The notes: a model not told the origin generated them from the sequence alone. 10,899 bases of DNA from an uncultured Candidatus Melainabacteria bacterium (GCA_934754855.1 CAKVJR010000052.1:1-10899), one strand, 5' to 3'; positions 1-7,004 are shown, counted from the stretch's first letter. A program made the numbers and translations.

Positions 1-442
1 ACATTTCTTTTAAAATCGGCAAAACGGAATAAGGCTTATGCTTGAACTGAAATTCCTCAGGGTGTTGAGCCTCAAAGCAATACGTACATTTGCAATTACA
101 ATCTACCCAATGGCTGATATAAAGATTTGAAATATATCCGCTTTCATTTTCCCATTCTTGAGCGGGGCGTTTTTGCAGAAAAGGACAATCAACGCAATTG
201 TCGTTAATAAAACCTTTTTTGTACAATCTGTTAAAAGTTCGTTTTTGTTTAAAAAGGTGTTCCCAATTAATCGGCTGCCCGTTGTAATCATCTTTGACAA
301 GAGTATGTCCGCCTCCGACATGCCCGCAATAGCAGCACATAGTCAATTTGTATCGGAAAAACACCAAACCGTGTTGAATCCAAGGGCAACTGTAAAAAGA
401 CGGTTCGTTTGAGCAGTCATATTTTTGGTTATACTTAAACAT
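1..442 (-). CDS. Radical SAM protein, N-terminal part (cut by left window edge)
   Basis: The first 147 codons of a fourth radical SAM paralogue are visible; the rest lies outside the window. I read it by translating the reverse complement from the ATG at 442. It aligns along its length with the three neighbouring radical SAM proteins. It has C19, then QHG (23-25), C36-C37, GGG (43-45), a YNG..I.W stretch (53-60), C83-x-x-C86, the W-E-N-E / YI..L....W segment, and the cluster-binding CX3CX2C at C115, C119 and C122 (with an extra C117). The GGE motif and the barrel C-terminus are off the edge. The ATG lies 2 bases after the stop of the upstream gene, and AAGGGG at the end of that gene makes a strong ribosome binding site 6 bases ahead. 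It is therefore the third gene of a minus-strand operon. The family is clear; the substrate is unknown. Confidence 0.88.
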   Translation of the reverse strand, partial: MFKYNQKYDCSNEPSFYSCPWIQHGLVFFRYKLTMCCYCGHVGGGHTLVKDDYNGQPINWEHLFKQKRTFNRLYKKGFINDNCVDCPFLQKRPAQEWENESGYISNLYISHWVDCNCKCTYCFEAQHPEEFQFKHKPYSVLPILKEM

Positions 443-444
443 AA

Positions 445-1485
445 TTACCCCTTAATTTTCCTGATTGTACCGCCAAATACAGCCGTCGGAACATGATGAA
501 TTTTTCTCATAATCGAGGCTCTTTCATCATATCGCAAAACCAAATTCTCACTGTCGGCAATCTGTTTTGTAAAGACAATCAAATCGTAAATGCGTTTTTC
601 ATTTTTAAGATTGTCCATATTTTTTTGAACCCAACGCCAATCAACATCAATTGCAACATGTTCAATGCCGAGTTCTTTAGATTTTTTGAGCCAAAATTCA
701 ATTTCGGTTTCATTGTCGTTATAATCCGGAACAATGATGTATTTAGAGCAAAGCAAATGTTTTTGGTCCCCTTGAGCAAGTGCGTATTTTCTGAGATTTT
801 CGCAAACCGCATCGTAAGTTTTAACCAATTTAATTTTTTCATAAGTTTCACGGGTTCCCGAATCGACGGAAATAACGAGTTGCAAACAATGCTCTGCAAG
901 CCCTTTTTCAATAGCGGGAGAATATTTGATACCCGAAGAATTAATCAAAATATTGTCGCACCCATAGTCCAAAAGCAAATGCAACATATCCTCAAACTCG
1001 GGATATATTGTCGATTCACCGCCTGCTATCGAAATATAAGCATGCTTATCCAAAATATTTTTGTCACACATATCTTTCAAAACGGGCAAAATATCGTAAT
1101 GTTTGTTTTCGTGTTTCAAATCATCATCACGAACCGCAGGACAATAAATACAACGGCAATTACAGTCAATCCAATGAGTTAACAAAAGTCTGTTGATGTA
1201 ATTTTCATCGTCCCATTCGTCCTCACGAAGAAGAATGCAACCTTTGCATTTTGAATAAGTTTCACCGCTTCTTTGAACATCACGCATCTCCTTTTTTTGT
1301 TCAAAAAGTTTGTCCCAATCCAAAATTTCGCCGTGATAGTTATAGCGAAGAATAGGTCTGCCGCCACCTTCATTACACTGAGAACAACAAACTCTGATAA
1401 TATTGCAATGGTCAAATATTATGCCATGTTCAAGCCAATCGCAACTTTGAAAAGTATGATTATTTTTTAAATCATTATTTTCCAT
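445..1485 (-). CDS. Radical SAM enzyme with N-terminal Cys-rich (SPASM-like) domain
   Basis: Radical SAM enzyme of about 346 residues. The CX3CX2C loop that should hold the SAM-binding 4Fe-4S cluster is C108, C112, C115 (C110 is extra), and the GGE-type motif is A-G-G-E-S-T at 154-159. The N-terminal region has C15, EHG (19-21), C33-C34, C37, GGG (40-42), DW (56-57) and C80-x-x-C83, shared with the three paralogues. Later shared motifs are NSSGIKYS, a VISVDS strand and an A-I-D-V-D segment. No Cys cluster is conserved C-terminally, so a classic C-terminal SPASM domain is absent. I prefer the ATG at 1485; a TTG two codons upstream (1491) is possible. The ribosome binding site is only a weak GGTGA. 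It follows the upstream paralogue by 17 bases. The substrate is unknown; a peptide or a surface glycan would both fit the family. Confidence 0.9.
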   Translation of the reverse strand: MENNDLKNNHTFQSCDWLEHGIIFDHCNIIRVCCSQCNEGGGRPILRYNYHGEILDWDKLFEQKKEMRDVQRSGETYSKCKGCILLREDEWDDENYINRLLLTHWIDCNCRCIYCPAVRDDDLKHENKHYDILPVLKDMCDKNILDKHAYISIAGGESTIYPEFEDMLHLLLDYGCDNILINSSGIKYSPAIEKGLAEHCLQLVISVDSGTRETYEKIKLVKTYDAVCENLRKYALAQGDQKHLLCSKYIIVPDYNDNETEIEFWLKKSKELGIEHVAIDVDWRWVQKNMDNLKNEKRIYDLIVFTKQIADSENLVLRYDERASIMRKIHHVPTAVFGGTIRKIKG

Positions 1486-1502
1486 TATCAATAATCACCG
1501 AA

Positions 1503-2474
1503 TTAATTATTCTCGCCAAGTTCTTTTTTTCTGTCTTCACGAAGATTCATTGCTCTTTCATAAAGTTGATACTCGTTCAAACCGTAATGATAATGGTTCT
1601 TAACGACATAATCGAACAAATCATAAATGTGTTGAGGAATGTGGTGACGATTAGCCTTAAACCAATGATCCTCAATATCAAAAGCAACTTTCTTAACACC
1701 TGCGTCCTGACAATGTTTCAACCACGCTTGGATTTCTTCCAAAGTATCATTAAATCCGGGCATAAGAACGTATTTTACGTACAATTTACCGTCTGCTTTT
1801 GCATATTTTTCAATATTTTCCCGTACTTTTTCAAAAGCATTGATGTTTTTAATTTTTTTGTAAGTTTCGGGGAATGCGGAATCGATTGAAATAATCGTGG
1901 TAACTTTGCCCTCTGCAAGCCCTTTGAAAATTGCAGGAGAAAATTTAATGCCCGAAGAGTGAATTCTGATGTTATTGATACCGTGCGACAAAAATGCACC
2001 GAGCAAATCTTCAAATTCTTCAAGGATAGTCGGTTCACCGCCGCCAAATGTAATTTCTCCACCGTTTCTGATTAAATTTTTATCGAGCATATCCTTGATA
2101 ACGGGATAAACTTTGTAAAATTCACGAGTGTTGTAATAATATTTATCCTCGTCGGTATAGCAATAAATACAATTGCAATTGCAATGTGACCAATGACCGA
2201 TAAGCATTTCGCTGAAATAATCTTCATCGTCCCAATCACGTTCTTCGAGATAATAACAACCTTTACACTTTTTATAAATTTCTCCGCTCTTGTGCAAATC
2301 ACGGAGTTTTCTTCTGTCAGCGAAGAATTTATCCCAATCAATGGGTTCTCCGAAATAATCAGGAACGCACTCAATTTGTCCGCCACCCTCATGACTTGAG
2401 ATACAACAACATTCTATGTTTCTCGAAAAAAATGCAATACCATGCTCTAAATGTTTACAACTAACGTATTTCAT
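1503..2474 (-). CDS. Radical SAM enzyme, first gene of the minus-strand operon
   Basis: A 323-residue radical SAM enzyme and the closest paralogue of the divergently transcribed one: the two align without gaps from residue 1 past residue 149, with identical motif positions. The SAM cluster loop is C98, C102, C105 (extra C100), and the GGGEPT motif is at 144-149. The N-terminal auxiliary-type region has C6, EHG (10-12), C22-C23-C24, GGG (30-32), DW (46-47), C70-x-x-C73 and a conserved DWDDEDY segment (80-86) just before the cluster loop. HSSGIKFS and FDIED motifs follow in the barrel. The start is ATG with a GGAA-type ribosome binding site 8-9 bases ahead, and it aligns exactly with the start of the divergent paralogue. 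The gene lies about 29 bases behind the predicted transcription start of the promoter at 2510-2538. The specific reaction cannot be read from the sequence. Confidence 0.92.
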   Translation of the reverse strand: MKYVSCKHLEHGIAFFSRNIECCCISSHEGGGQIECVPDYFGEPIDWDKFFADRRKLRDLHKSGEIYKKCKGCYYLEERDWDDEDYFSEMLIGHWSHCNCNCIYCYTDEDKYYYNTREFYKVYPVIKDMLDKNLIRNGGEITFGGGEPTILEEFEDLLGAFLSHGINNIRIHSSGIKFSPAIFKGLAEGKVTTIISIDSAFPETYKKIKNINAFEKVRENIEKYAKADGKLYVKYVLMPGFNDTLEEIQAWLKHCQDAGVKKVAFDIEDHWFKANRHHIPQHIYDLFDYVVKNHYHYGLNEYQLYERAMNLREDRKKELGENN

Positions 2475-2509
2475 ATATCAATTCCAAATAAATTACTGTC
2501 AATGTAATA

Positions 2510-2538
2510 ATTATATTGCTAACGATAATAATATTCAA
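2510..2538 (-). promoter_or_regulatory. Sigma-70-like promoter of the minus-strand radical SAM operon
   Basis: On the minus strand a -35 box TTGAAT (2538-2533) is separated by exactly 17 bases from a perfect -10 box TATAAT (2515-2510). The start of transcription would fall near 2503, leaving a leader of about 29 bases before the ATG at 2474 with room for the GGAA ribosome binding site. This is the best promoter match in the window. Confidence 0.65.
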
Positions 2539-2558
2539 GAAATGATGTAGTTTTATGA

Positions 2559-2624
2559 CTTATAAAGTTTTTGAAACATCGGAAAAACTTGACGAGCAAT
2601 ATCAACGATGATACCTTATAAAGT
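2559..2624. repeat. Pair of 10-bp direct repeats in the divergent intergenic region
   Basis: CTTATAAAGT occurs at 2559-2568 and again at 2615-2624, 56 bases apart start to start. A second short repeat, ATAATAATATT, occurs at 2525-2535 and 2625-2635, exactly 100 bases apart. The first repeat is nearly palindromic and its second copy touches the plus-strand -10 region, so it could be a shared operator for the two divergent transcripts. The intergenic DNA is very AT-rich, so chance is a real alternative. Confidence 0.35.
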
Positions 2625-2629
2625 ATAAT
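2589..2629 (+). promoter_or_regulatory. Possible promoter for the plus-strand radical SAM / DUF1796 pair
   Basis: A perfect TATAAT lies at 2624-2629, 24 bases ahead of the TTG start, which is a suitable distance. The only good -35-like hexamer upstream, TTGACG at 2589-2594, is 29 bases away, far more than the usual 16-18. Either the -10 works with a poor -35 and an activator, or TATAAA at 2617-2622 is used instead. The -10 is believable; the full promoter is uncertain. Confidence 0.35.
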
Positions 2630-2640
2630 AATATTATTTT

Positions 2641-2656
2641 AAGGAATTGGATTTTG
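2641..2656 (+). promoter_or_regulatory. Ribosome binding site deciding a TTG start
   Basis: AAGGA at 2641-2645 is followed by an 8-base gap and TTG at 2654-2656. No in-frame ATG lies nearby upstream. The protein started at this TTG aligns residue for residue with the ATG-started divergent paralogue, which supports the TTG as the true start. Confidence 0.7.
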
Positions 2657-3619
2657 AGATACAAAAGTTGCGGATATATTGAACACGGCGTAGATTTTGA
2701 ACACAGAAGATTGACGACATGTTGTTTCACATGCCACTCAGGTGGCGGTCACATCGACATCGAAGATAACTACAACGGAGAACTCGTCGATTGGGATAAA
2801 GTTTTTGAAATGAAACGCAAAATGCGTGAAGAACATAAAAAGGGAAATATCACCCCTCAATGCAAAGGTTGCGTGTTCCTTTACGAAAACGATTGGGACG
2901 ATGAAGATTACATCGACAGACTTCAATTTAATTATTGGATTAAATGCAACAGCAGATGTATTTATTGCTATGCGGAAAATAACAAAACTCAATATGAACA
3001 TTTGATTCCTTATAACGTCGTTCCCGCAATAAAAGACCTTATTGACAGAGGACTTTTGAGAAACGGAGGAGAAATTGCATTCGGCGGCGGCGAACCGACT
3101 ATTTACCCCGAATTGGACGATTTGATTAACCTCTTCACACAAAGCGGAATTACAAACATGCGTATCCACTCATCAGGTATCAAATTCTCTCACGCAATCG
3201 AAAACGCAATCAAAGAAGGTGCTTTGAACGTTGTTATTTCAATTGACTCGTCCTCACCCGAAACATACAAAAGAATTAAACGTGTAGATTGTTACGATAA
3301 AGTTATCGAAAATATGAAAAGATATGCCCAAGCAAATGCAGAAGGCTATGGACTTATGACCTCAAAATACATCATAATCCCTCACATCAACGATAACATT
3401 CCCGAAATCGAAAATTGGATTCAACAAACAAGAAAATTGGGCAGCCGTTGGCTCGCTCTTGATATTGAAGATGTTTGGTACAAAATGAACAGAAACCATA
3501 TCCCCGATTTTTACCTTGACCTCGTAAATTACGTAATTTCAAGGGCTAAAGACCTCGATATGAAAATCGAACTCTATGACAGAGCAAAAGGTCTTAAAGA
3601 AGGCTTGAACGTGGTTTAA
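2654..3619 (+). CDS. Radical SAM enzyme coupled to a DUF1796 protein
   Basis: A 321-residue radical SAM enzyme starting at TTG with AAGGA ahead. The SAM-cluster loop CX3CX2C is C98, C102, C105; here position 100 is Ser, showing that the extra Cys of the paralogues is not needed for the core cluster. The N-terminal region carries C6, EHG (10-12), C23-C24, C27, GGG (30-32), DW (46-47), C70-x-x-C73 and DWDDEDY (80-86). The GGGEPT motif is at 144-149, followed by HSSGIKFS, a VISIDS strand and an ALDIED motif. There is no C-terminal Cys cluster, so the N-terminal Cys set is the only candidate for an auxiliary iron-sulfur site. Its stop codon overlaps the next start by one base (TAATG), so the two products are probably made together. 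It faces away from three paralogues. The substrate is unknown. Confidence 0.93.
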   Translation: MRYKSCGYIEHGVDFEHRRLTTCCFTCHSGGGHIDIEDNYNGELVDWDKVFEMKRKMREEHKKGNITPQCKGCVFLYENDWDDEDYIDRLQFNYWIKCNSRCIYCYAENNKTQYEHLIPYNVVPAIKDLIDRGLLRNGGEIAFGGGEPTIYPELDDLINLFTQSGITNMRIHSSGIKFSHAIENAIKEGALNVVISIDSSSPETYKRIKRVDCYDKVIENMKRYAQANAEGYGLMTSKYIIIPHINDNIPEIENWIQQTRKLGSRWLALDIEDVWYKMNRNHIPDFYLDLVNYVISRAKDLDMKIELYDRAKGLKEGLNVV

Positions 3620-4329
3620 TGTTTGATTTACTCGTAAAAAAATTCATAAGACAAATCAGAAATACGGCGAAAAACACACCATATTCAATAGTTTCGCTCG
3701 GTCCGAACTGTTATCCGAGGACAGTTTTGACAAGATGTCAACTTATCAAGCAAAAAAGTTGCGGCAGATTGACCATGCCATTTGATTTTGCATACTGCCA
3801 TGACGCAAAATTCGTAACTGAATTTTTGAATAACGATTTTGCCGATTTTTTCAAGGATTTACACTATTCTGAATTTTGCAAATCCTTTGATAGCGGGGAA
3901 AAAATCAATTTCAGCCACGAAGGATATCTCGCCGAAAACCAAAAAGAAAAACTCATAAAAATTTACGAAAAAAGAATAAATAATTTTCGCAACGAAATGA
4001 AAAAAGAAGAACCGATACTTTTTCTTCAGATTTTAAAAGATGAAGAAGTTGGCGAAGACTGCAAAAACACTTATGAAACATTGAAAAGAATGTGCAGAAA
4101 AAGAAAATTTGCCTATGTCGTAATTGACTGCGTTGACCTTGTTCAACCGCATAGAGTTCCGTTTGAAATTTACTTGACGAAAATGCACTTGCCAAGTAAA
4201 AATACTGATATTTTTGCCCACGAATTTTATAACTCTGATTATGGAAAAAACTTTGAAAAAAAGATTGATAATTTTATTGGAAATGTTATTATTAAAGAGT
4301 TCGGATATAAAGTTGAAAAGTTTTCATAA
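3619..4329 (+). CDS. DUF1796-type putative papain-like cysteine peptidase homologue
   Basis: A 236-residue soluble protein. The start S-L-G-P-N-C-Y-P-R (26-34) followed by M-P-F-D-F (53-57) is the hallmark of the DUF1796 family, described as putative papain-like cysteine peptidases. C31 would be the nucleophile, and a later S-H-E-G-Y (H100 in my count) is the likely His position. The family pattern continues with a FLNNDFADFF segment and a Lys/Glu-rich middle. Members of this family are, to my knowledge, often found in surface polysaccharide loci, and peptidase activity has been little tested. There is no signal peptide or membrane segment, so the protein is probably cytoplasmic. The 1-base overlap with the radical SAM gene suggests that both act on the same product. 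The family call is fairly sure; the activity is not. Confidence 0.75.
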   Translation: MFDLLVKKFIRQIRNTAKNTPYSIVSLGPNCYPRTVLTRCQLIKQKSCGRLTMPFDFAYCHDAKFVTEFLNNDFADFFKDLHYSEFCKSFDSGEKINFSHEGYLAENQKEKLIKIYEKRINNFRNEMKKEEPILFLQILKDEEVGEDCKNTYETLKRMCRKRKFAYVVIDCVDLVQPHRVPFEIYLTKMHLPSKNTDIFAHEFYNSDYGKNFEKKIDNFIGNVIIKEFGYKVEKFS

Positions 4330-4348
4330 AGAAATGTAACGATTTCTT
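4329..4348 (+). terminator. Weak hairpin after the DUF1796 gene
   Basis: AAGAAAT (4329-4335) and ATTTCTT (4342-4348) form a 7-bp stem with a 6-base loop directly at the stop codon of the DUF1796 gene, followed by GAATTTT. The stem is AT-rich and the T-run is short, so it is a poor intrinsic terminator. It is listed because it is the only hairpin between this gene and the next, 111 bases on. The rest of that gap shows no convincing promoter. Confidence 0.3.
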
Positions 4349-4440
4349 GAATTTTCCAACAAAAAATAAGTGTTTTTAGCAAACAGGTAGCAAAAAAAAC
4401 GGCATAGATGCTTTTGAACATGTGAAAGTGAGAAACTAAC

Positions 4441-5793
4441 GTGGTCAATAATTTATCAGGTTATGTAAATTTCAGCGGAAGAACGACGGCGGCAAATGCA
4501 ACGACGGCGAGAAAAACTGCTGAAACGAACGAAACTAATGCCCCGAAAACAGCGGCAAAAGCGGCATGTACGTCAGAAACCGCAAGAGCCTACGGAACGA
4601 CGGGAATTAAGACAACTTTAGCATCAGCAGAAGCGAAACAACAATATCAGGTTGTTTCATCGTTAGTAAACCCTGAAACGAGGGTAGCACTTTCAGGATT
4701 ATTGAAATCGGGTGTTTTGCTCAATAATAATTCAAATGATGGCTCGTCCGTGTTGGACAACTTGCATAAAATTGCGACAGAACCGAGAATTAAGGGCTTA
4801 AACCCATCAACATTATTAACGGAAGCGATAACAACGGTAGCGAACCCCGGAACGATTACACAAACATTTGGTGATATTCCCGATTCAGTTGGAAGAGCAG
4901 TATTCAGACACCCTGAATTAGGCGTTCGTTCAAAAGAAGAAATGGACATCGGAGAATACTCGAATTGTTGTGTTGCAGCAAGTATTGAATACAATATGGC
5001 AAGCAAGCACCCCGCAGAATTTGTGAGAATGGCAGCAGGCTTGTCTTCAGAAGATTACAGTGTTACAAAAAATCTTCAACTTTCAGATATTGCGGGCAAA
5101 AGGGAAGATGCACTTTGGTTGCTTGAAAAATTCCAACTTCCACACACATTAGATGAAAATGACAATTTAAAAGTAACCATCGCACCTGACAGAAACGCTA
5201 TTATCAGAGCGAGAGTTCAATCGTCATACAGAGATGAGGGCGAACGCTCATCATTAGATGTATTAATGCAATCTGCATTAATGAATGTCGGCTCACAGCA
5301 AACGTATAACGCATTGAACGACACAAGAGCAGGTATTTTGAACAATTCTCCGACAGGTTTGACTGATTTGGAGAAAACATTTACCGAAGAAGTCGTCGAA
5401 GGAAAGGCGAAAGAATCTGTAATATACCAAGCACTTGATGAAACAGGAAGAGTACAAGCACGTTCCTGTGATTATCAAACAATGGCAACACAAATTTTGA
5501 GAGCACTTGAGGGCGATAACAACGTAATCGTCGGATATGTAAATTTCAATGATGACGGACAGGTGGTCGGTGGTCACGAAATCACGATTATAGGTGCAGG
5601 TGAAGCACCGACGGGTGATTTGTATTTCGTATGTAATGATACAAACGATAATAATGATGAACCGATTTGCGTACTTGCAGAAAACTTGTTACCGAGATTG
5701 CATCACGCAGGATTACCGAAAGAAGCAATTGCCGGACAAGATGTTCCGACTGCTTTTGACGGGATTGAGTATTATAGAGAAGTACTTGGCTAA
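4441..5793 (+). CDS. Uncharacterised protein with possible papain-like Cys-His-Asn triad
   Basis: A 450-residue protein I do not recognise. The start is GTG with GTGAG 8 bases ahead; an in-frame stop lies just upstream, and no in-frame ATG occurs near. The first 13 residues end in N-F-S-G, and residues about 14-66 are low-complexity Ala/Thr/Lys. No signal peptide or membrane segment is seen. The central part has E-Y-S-N-C-C-V-A-A-S with C176/C177 at the start of a helix. Late in the chain G-G-H-E-I-T-I-I-G (H379) and F-V-C-N-D-T-N-D (N399/D400) follow in the order and spacing of a papain-like Cys-His-Asn fold: helix with Cys, then a strand with His, then a strand with Asn/Asp. This is inference from motif order only. 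The disordered N-terminus could be an export or anchoring tail. It may be co-transcribed with the regulator 80 bases downstream. It could equally be a non-enzymatic relative. Confidence 0.8.
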   Translation: MVNNLSGYVNFSGRTTAANATTARKTAETNETNAPKTAAKAACTSETARAYGTTGIKTTLASAEAKQQYQVVSSLVNPETRVALSGLLKSGVLLNNNSNDGSSVLDNLHKIATEPRIKGLNPSTLLTEAITTVANPGTITQTFGDIPDSVGRAVFRHPELGVRSKEEMDIGEYSNCCVAASIEYNMASKHPAEFVRMAAGLSSEDYSVTKNLQLSDIAGKREDALWLLEKFQLPHTLDENDNLKVTIAPDRNAIIRARVQSSYRDEGERSSLDVLMQSALMNVGSQQTYNALNDTRAGILNNSPTGLTDLEKTFTEEVVEGKAKESVIYQALDETGRVQARSCDYQTMATQILRALEGDNNVIVGYVNFNDDGQVVGGHEITIIGAGEAPTGDLYFVCNDTNDNNDEPICVLAENLLPRLHHAGLPKEAIAGQDVPTAFDGIEYYREVLG

Positions 5794-5805
5794 TTATAGT
5801 CAATA

Positions 5806-5867
5806 AGAACGAATAACCTCTCATAGAGGGATTTGATTTACGTTCTGCTTAAAAGAATGTATGAGAG
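5806..5867 (+). promoter_or_regulatory. Leader with two mutually exclusive hairpins before the four-wHTH gene
   Basis: One fold has an outer stem AGAACG (5806-5811) / CGTTCT (5841-5846) around an inner hairpin CCTCT-CAT-AGAGG (5817-5829). The other pairs CTCTCATA (5818-5825) with TATGAGAG (5860-5867). The second helix would bury GAGAG (5863-5867), the only purine-rich stretch at ribosome-binding distance from the ATG at 5874. The strands overlap, so only one fold can form at a time. A translational on/off control of the regulator is possible, but the helices are short and chance is not excluded. Confidence 0.35.
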
Positions 5868-5873
5868 TCTAAT

Positions 5874-7004
5874 ATGAAGAAAATTAAGAATAACAAACTA
5901 AGTATAAACGACTTGCCGAAGCAAGTTCCCGATTTTAAAAACTCCACAATGTCAAAAGACAGATTGACAGAGCAATGGCTTACGCAGTGGATTGTATCTT
6001 CGCTTGCGAACAATAAAATCAAGAGAGGGGATATTTTGCCGAAGAAAATTGCGATTGCAGAATATTTGGGAATTGGCGTCGGAACTGTGCAAAATGCCAT
6101 CAGATATACGGAAGATAAAGGCTACTTGCAAAGCAAACAGAAAACAGGCACGTTAATTGCAGGTTATTCAAGTGCAAACACGATAAAAAAACAGACATCA
6201 AAAAGAGATGCAGCGGTCAGCAAAATCAAAAAACATATTATTGAAAGCGGACTTGATACGGTAATGCCTCCCGCAGCGGTTTTGGCTAAAAAAATCAACG
6301 TTTCCACAAATACAGTAAGACTTGCATATTTGCACCTTTGCGACACTGGATTTTTGCAATATTCTACGGGAAAATCGGGCAAAAAAATGCTGAGAGTTGT
6401 CGAACTTCCTGAAATGCCGTCAGAGAGAAACGCATCGCACACATCGCTTGTCGAAAAAACAGAACAGGACTTATCTGATTATATTACTCAAAATATGAAA
6501 AAAGGGGACAAATTGCTGACAAGATTTGAACTCTCAAAAATTTTAAATGTCAGCGTAAAAACAGTTCACGATGCAGTAAACAGCCTTGAAGAAAAGGGAA
6601 TTTTGCTCTCAAGAAGAGGAAGATACGGAACTGTTATTGCTCAAATGCCAAACGAAGCGGCGATTTTTCAACCAATGAGAGAACGTTCTATTTTTGCAAA
6701 AGCAGACGATGCAATTTTTTATCGTTGGGAAAAAATCGAAAACGCACTTATTAAAATGATAAAAGAGGAATTTGAACCCGGAATGAAATTGCCGTCGATG
6801 GATATTTTATCCGAAAAATTTGACGTCAGCACAAACACAATCAGAAAAGCACTGAGAATGCTCTCAAATAAAGGTTTTGTAGATTTTCAAAGAGGAAGAT
6901 ACGGAGGAACATTTGTTCTTGATGTTCCTGAACAAGACAATGCAAATGCATACGAATGGATTGCCGTAACGCACGATTTTATGCCTGTCGGTGCCAATAA
7001 TTAG
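5874..7004 (+). CDS. Transcription factor with four tandem GntR-type winged-helix domains
   Basis: A 376-residue predicted DNA-binding protein. Four winged helix-turn-helix units follow one another at about 30-97, 110-177, 192-256 and 282-350. Each shows the GntR pattern: an amphipathic first helix, a turn, a recognition helix of the type V-(S/G)-x-x-T-(V/I)-(R/Q/H), then (K/T)-G-(Y/F/I) and a basic wing. Recognition helices lie near 69-79, 143-153, 226-236 and 318-328. Units 3 and 4 share the wing motif R-G-R-Y-G, and their DNA shares an identical 15-mer (6615-6629 and 6891-6905), so they look like the most recent duplication. No FCD, UTRA or aminotransferase-like effector domain is present; the roughly 25-residue tail is too short. 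GntR proteins normally have one such domain and dimerise, so this monomer might bind several half-sites. Target and signal are unknown. The ATG at 5874 is the only sensible start. Confidence 0.88.
   Translation: MKKIKNNKLSINDLPKQVPDFKNSTMSKDRLTEQWLTQWIVSSLANNKIKRGDILPKKIAIAEYLGIGVGTVQNAIRYTEDKGYLQSKQKTGTLIAGYSSANTIKKQTSKRDAAVSKIKKHIIESGLDTVMPPAAVLAKKINVSTNTVRLAYLHLCDTGFLQYSTGKSGKKMLRVVELPEMPSERNASHTSLVEKTEQDLSDYITQNMKKGDKLLTRFELSKILNVSVKTVHDAVNSLEEKGILLSRRGRYGTVIAQMPNEAAIFQPMRERSIFAKADDAIFYRWEKIENALIKMIKEEFEPGMKLPSMDILSEKFDVSTNTIRKALRMLSNKGFVDFQRGRYGGTFVLDVPEQDNANAYEWIAVTHDFMPVGANN

Noticed and set aside
493..1182. A 229-codon open frame on the plus strand, Phe/Ile/Asn-rich
   Set aside because: It lies wholly antisense to a radical SAM gene with all family motifs; its composition is the usual mirror of an AT-rich coding strand and no ribosome binding site or family motif is seen.
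2738..3169. A 143-codon open frame on the minus strand
   Set aside because: It is antisense to the 321-residue radical SAM enzyme, whose Cys and GGGEPT motifs fix the true frame.
4361..4410. T-run and A-run around TTTTTAGC and GCAAAAA that could fold as a terminator
   Set aside because: The stem needs a bulged base and has only two GC pairs; no gene on the minus strand would need it.
4484..4640. ACG/GCG/GCA-rich stretch suggesting a nucleotide repeat
   Set aside because: It is the Ala/Thr low-complexity N-terminus of the 450-residue protein; repeat units are irregular, so no tandem array is called.
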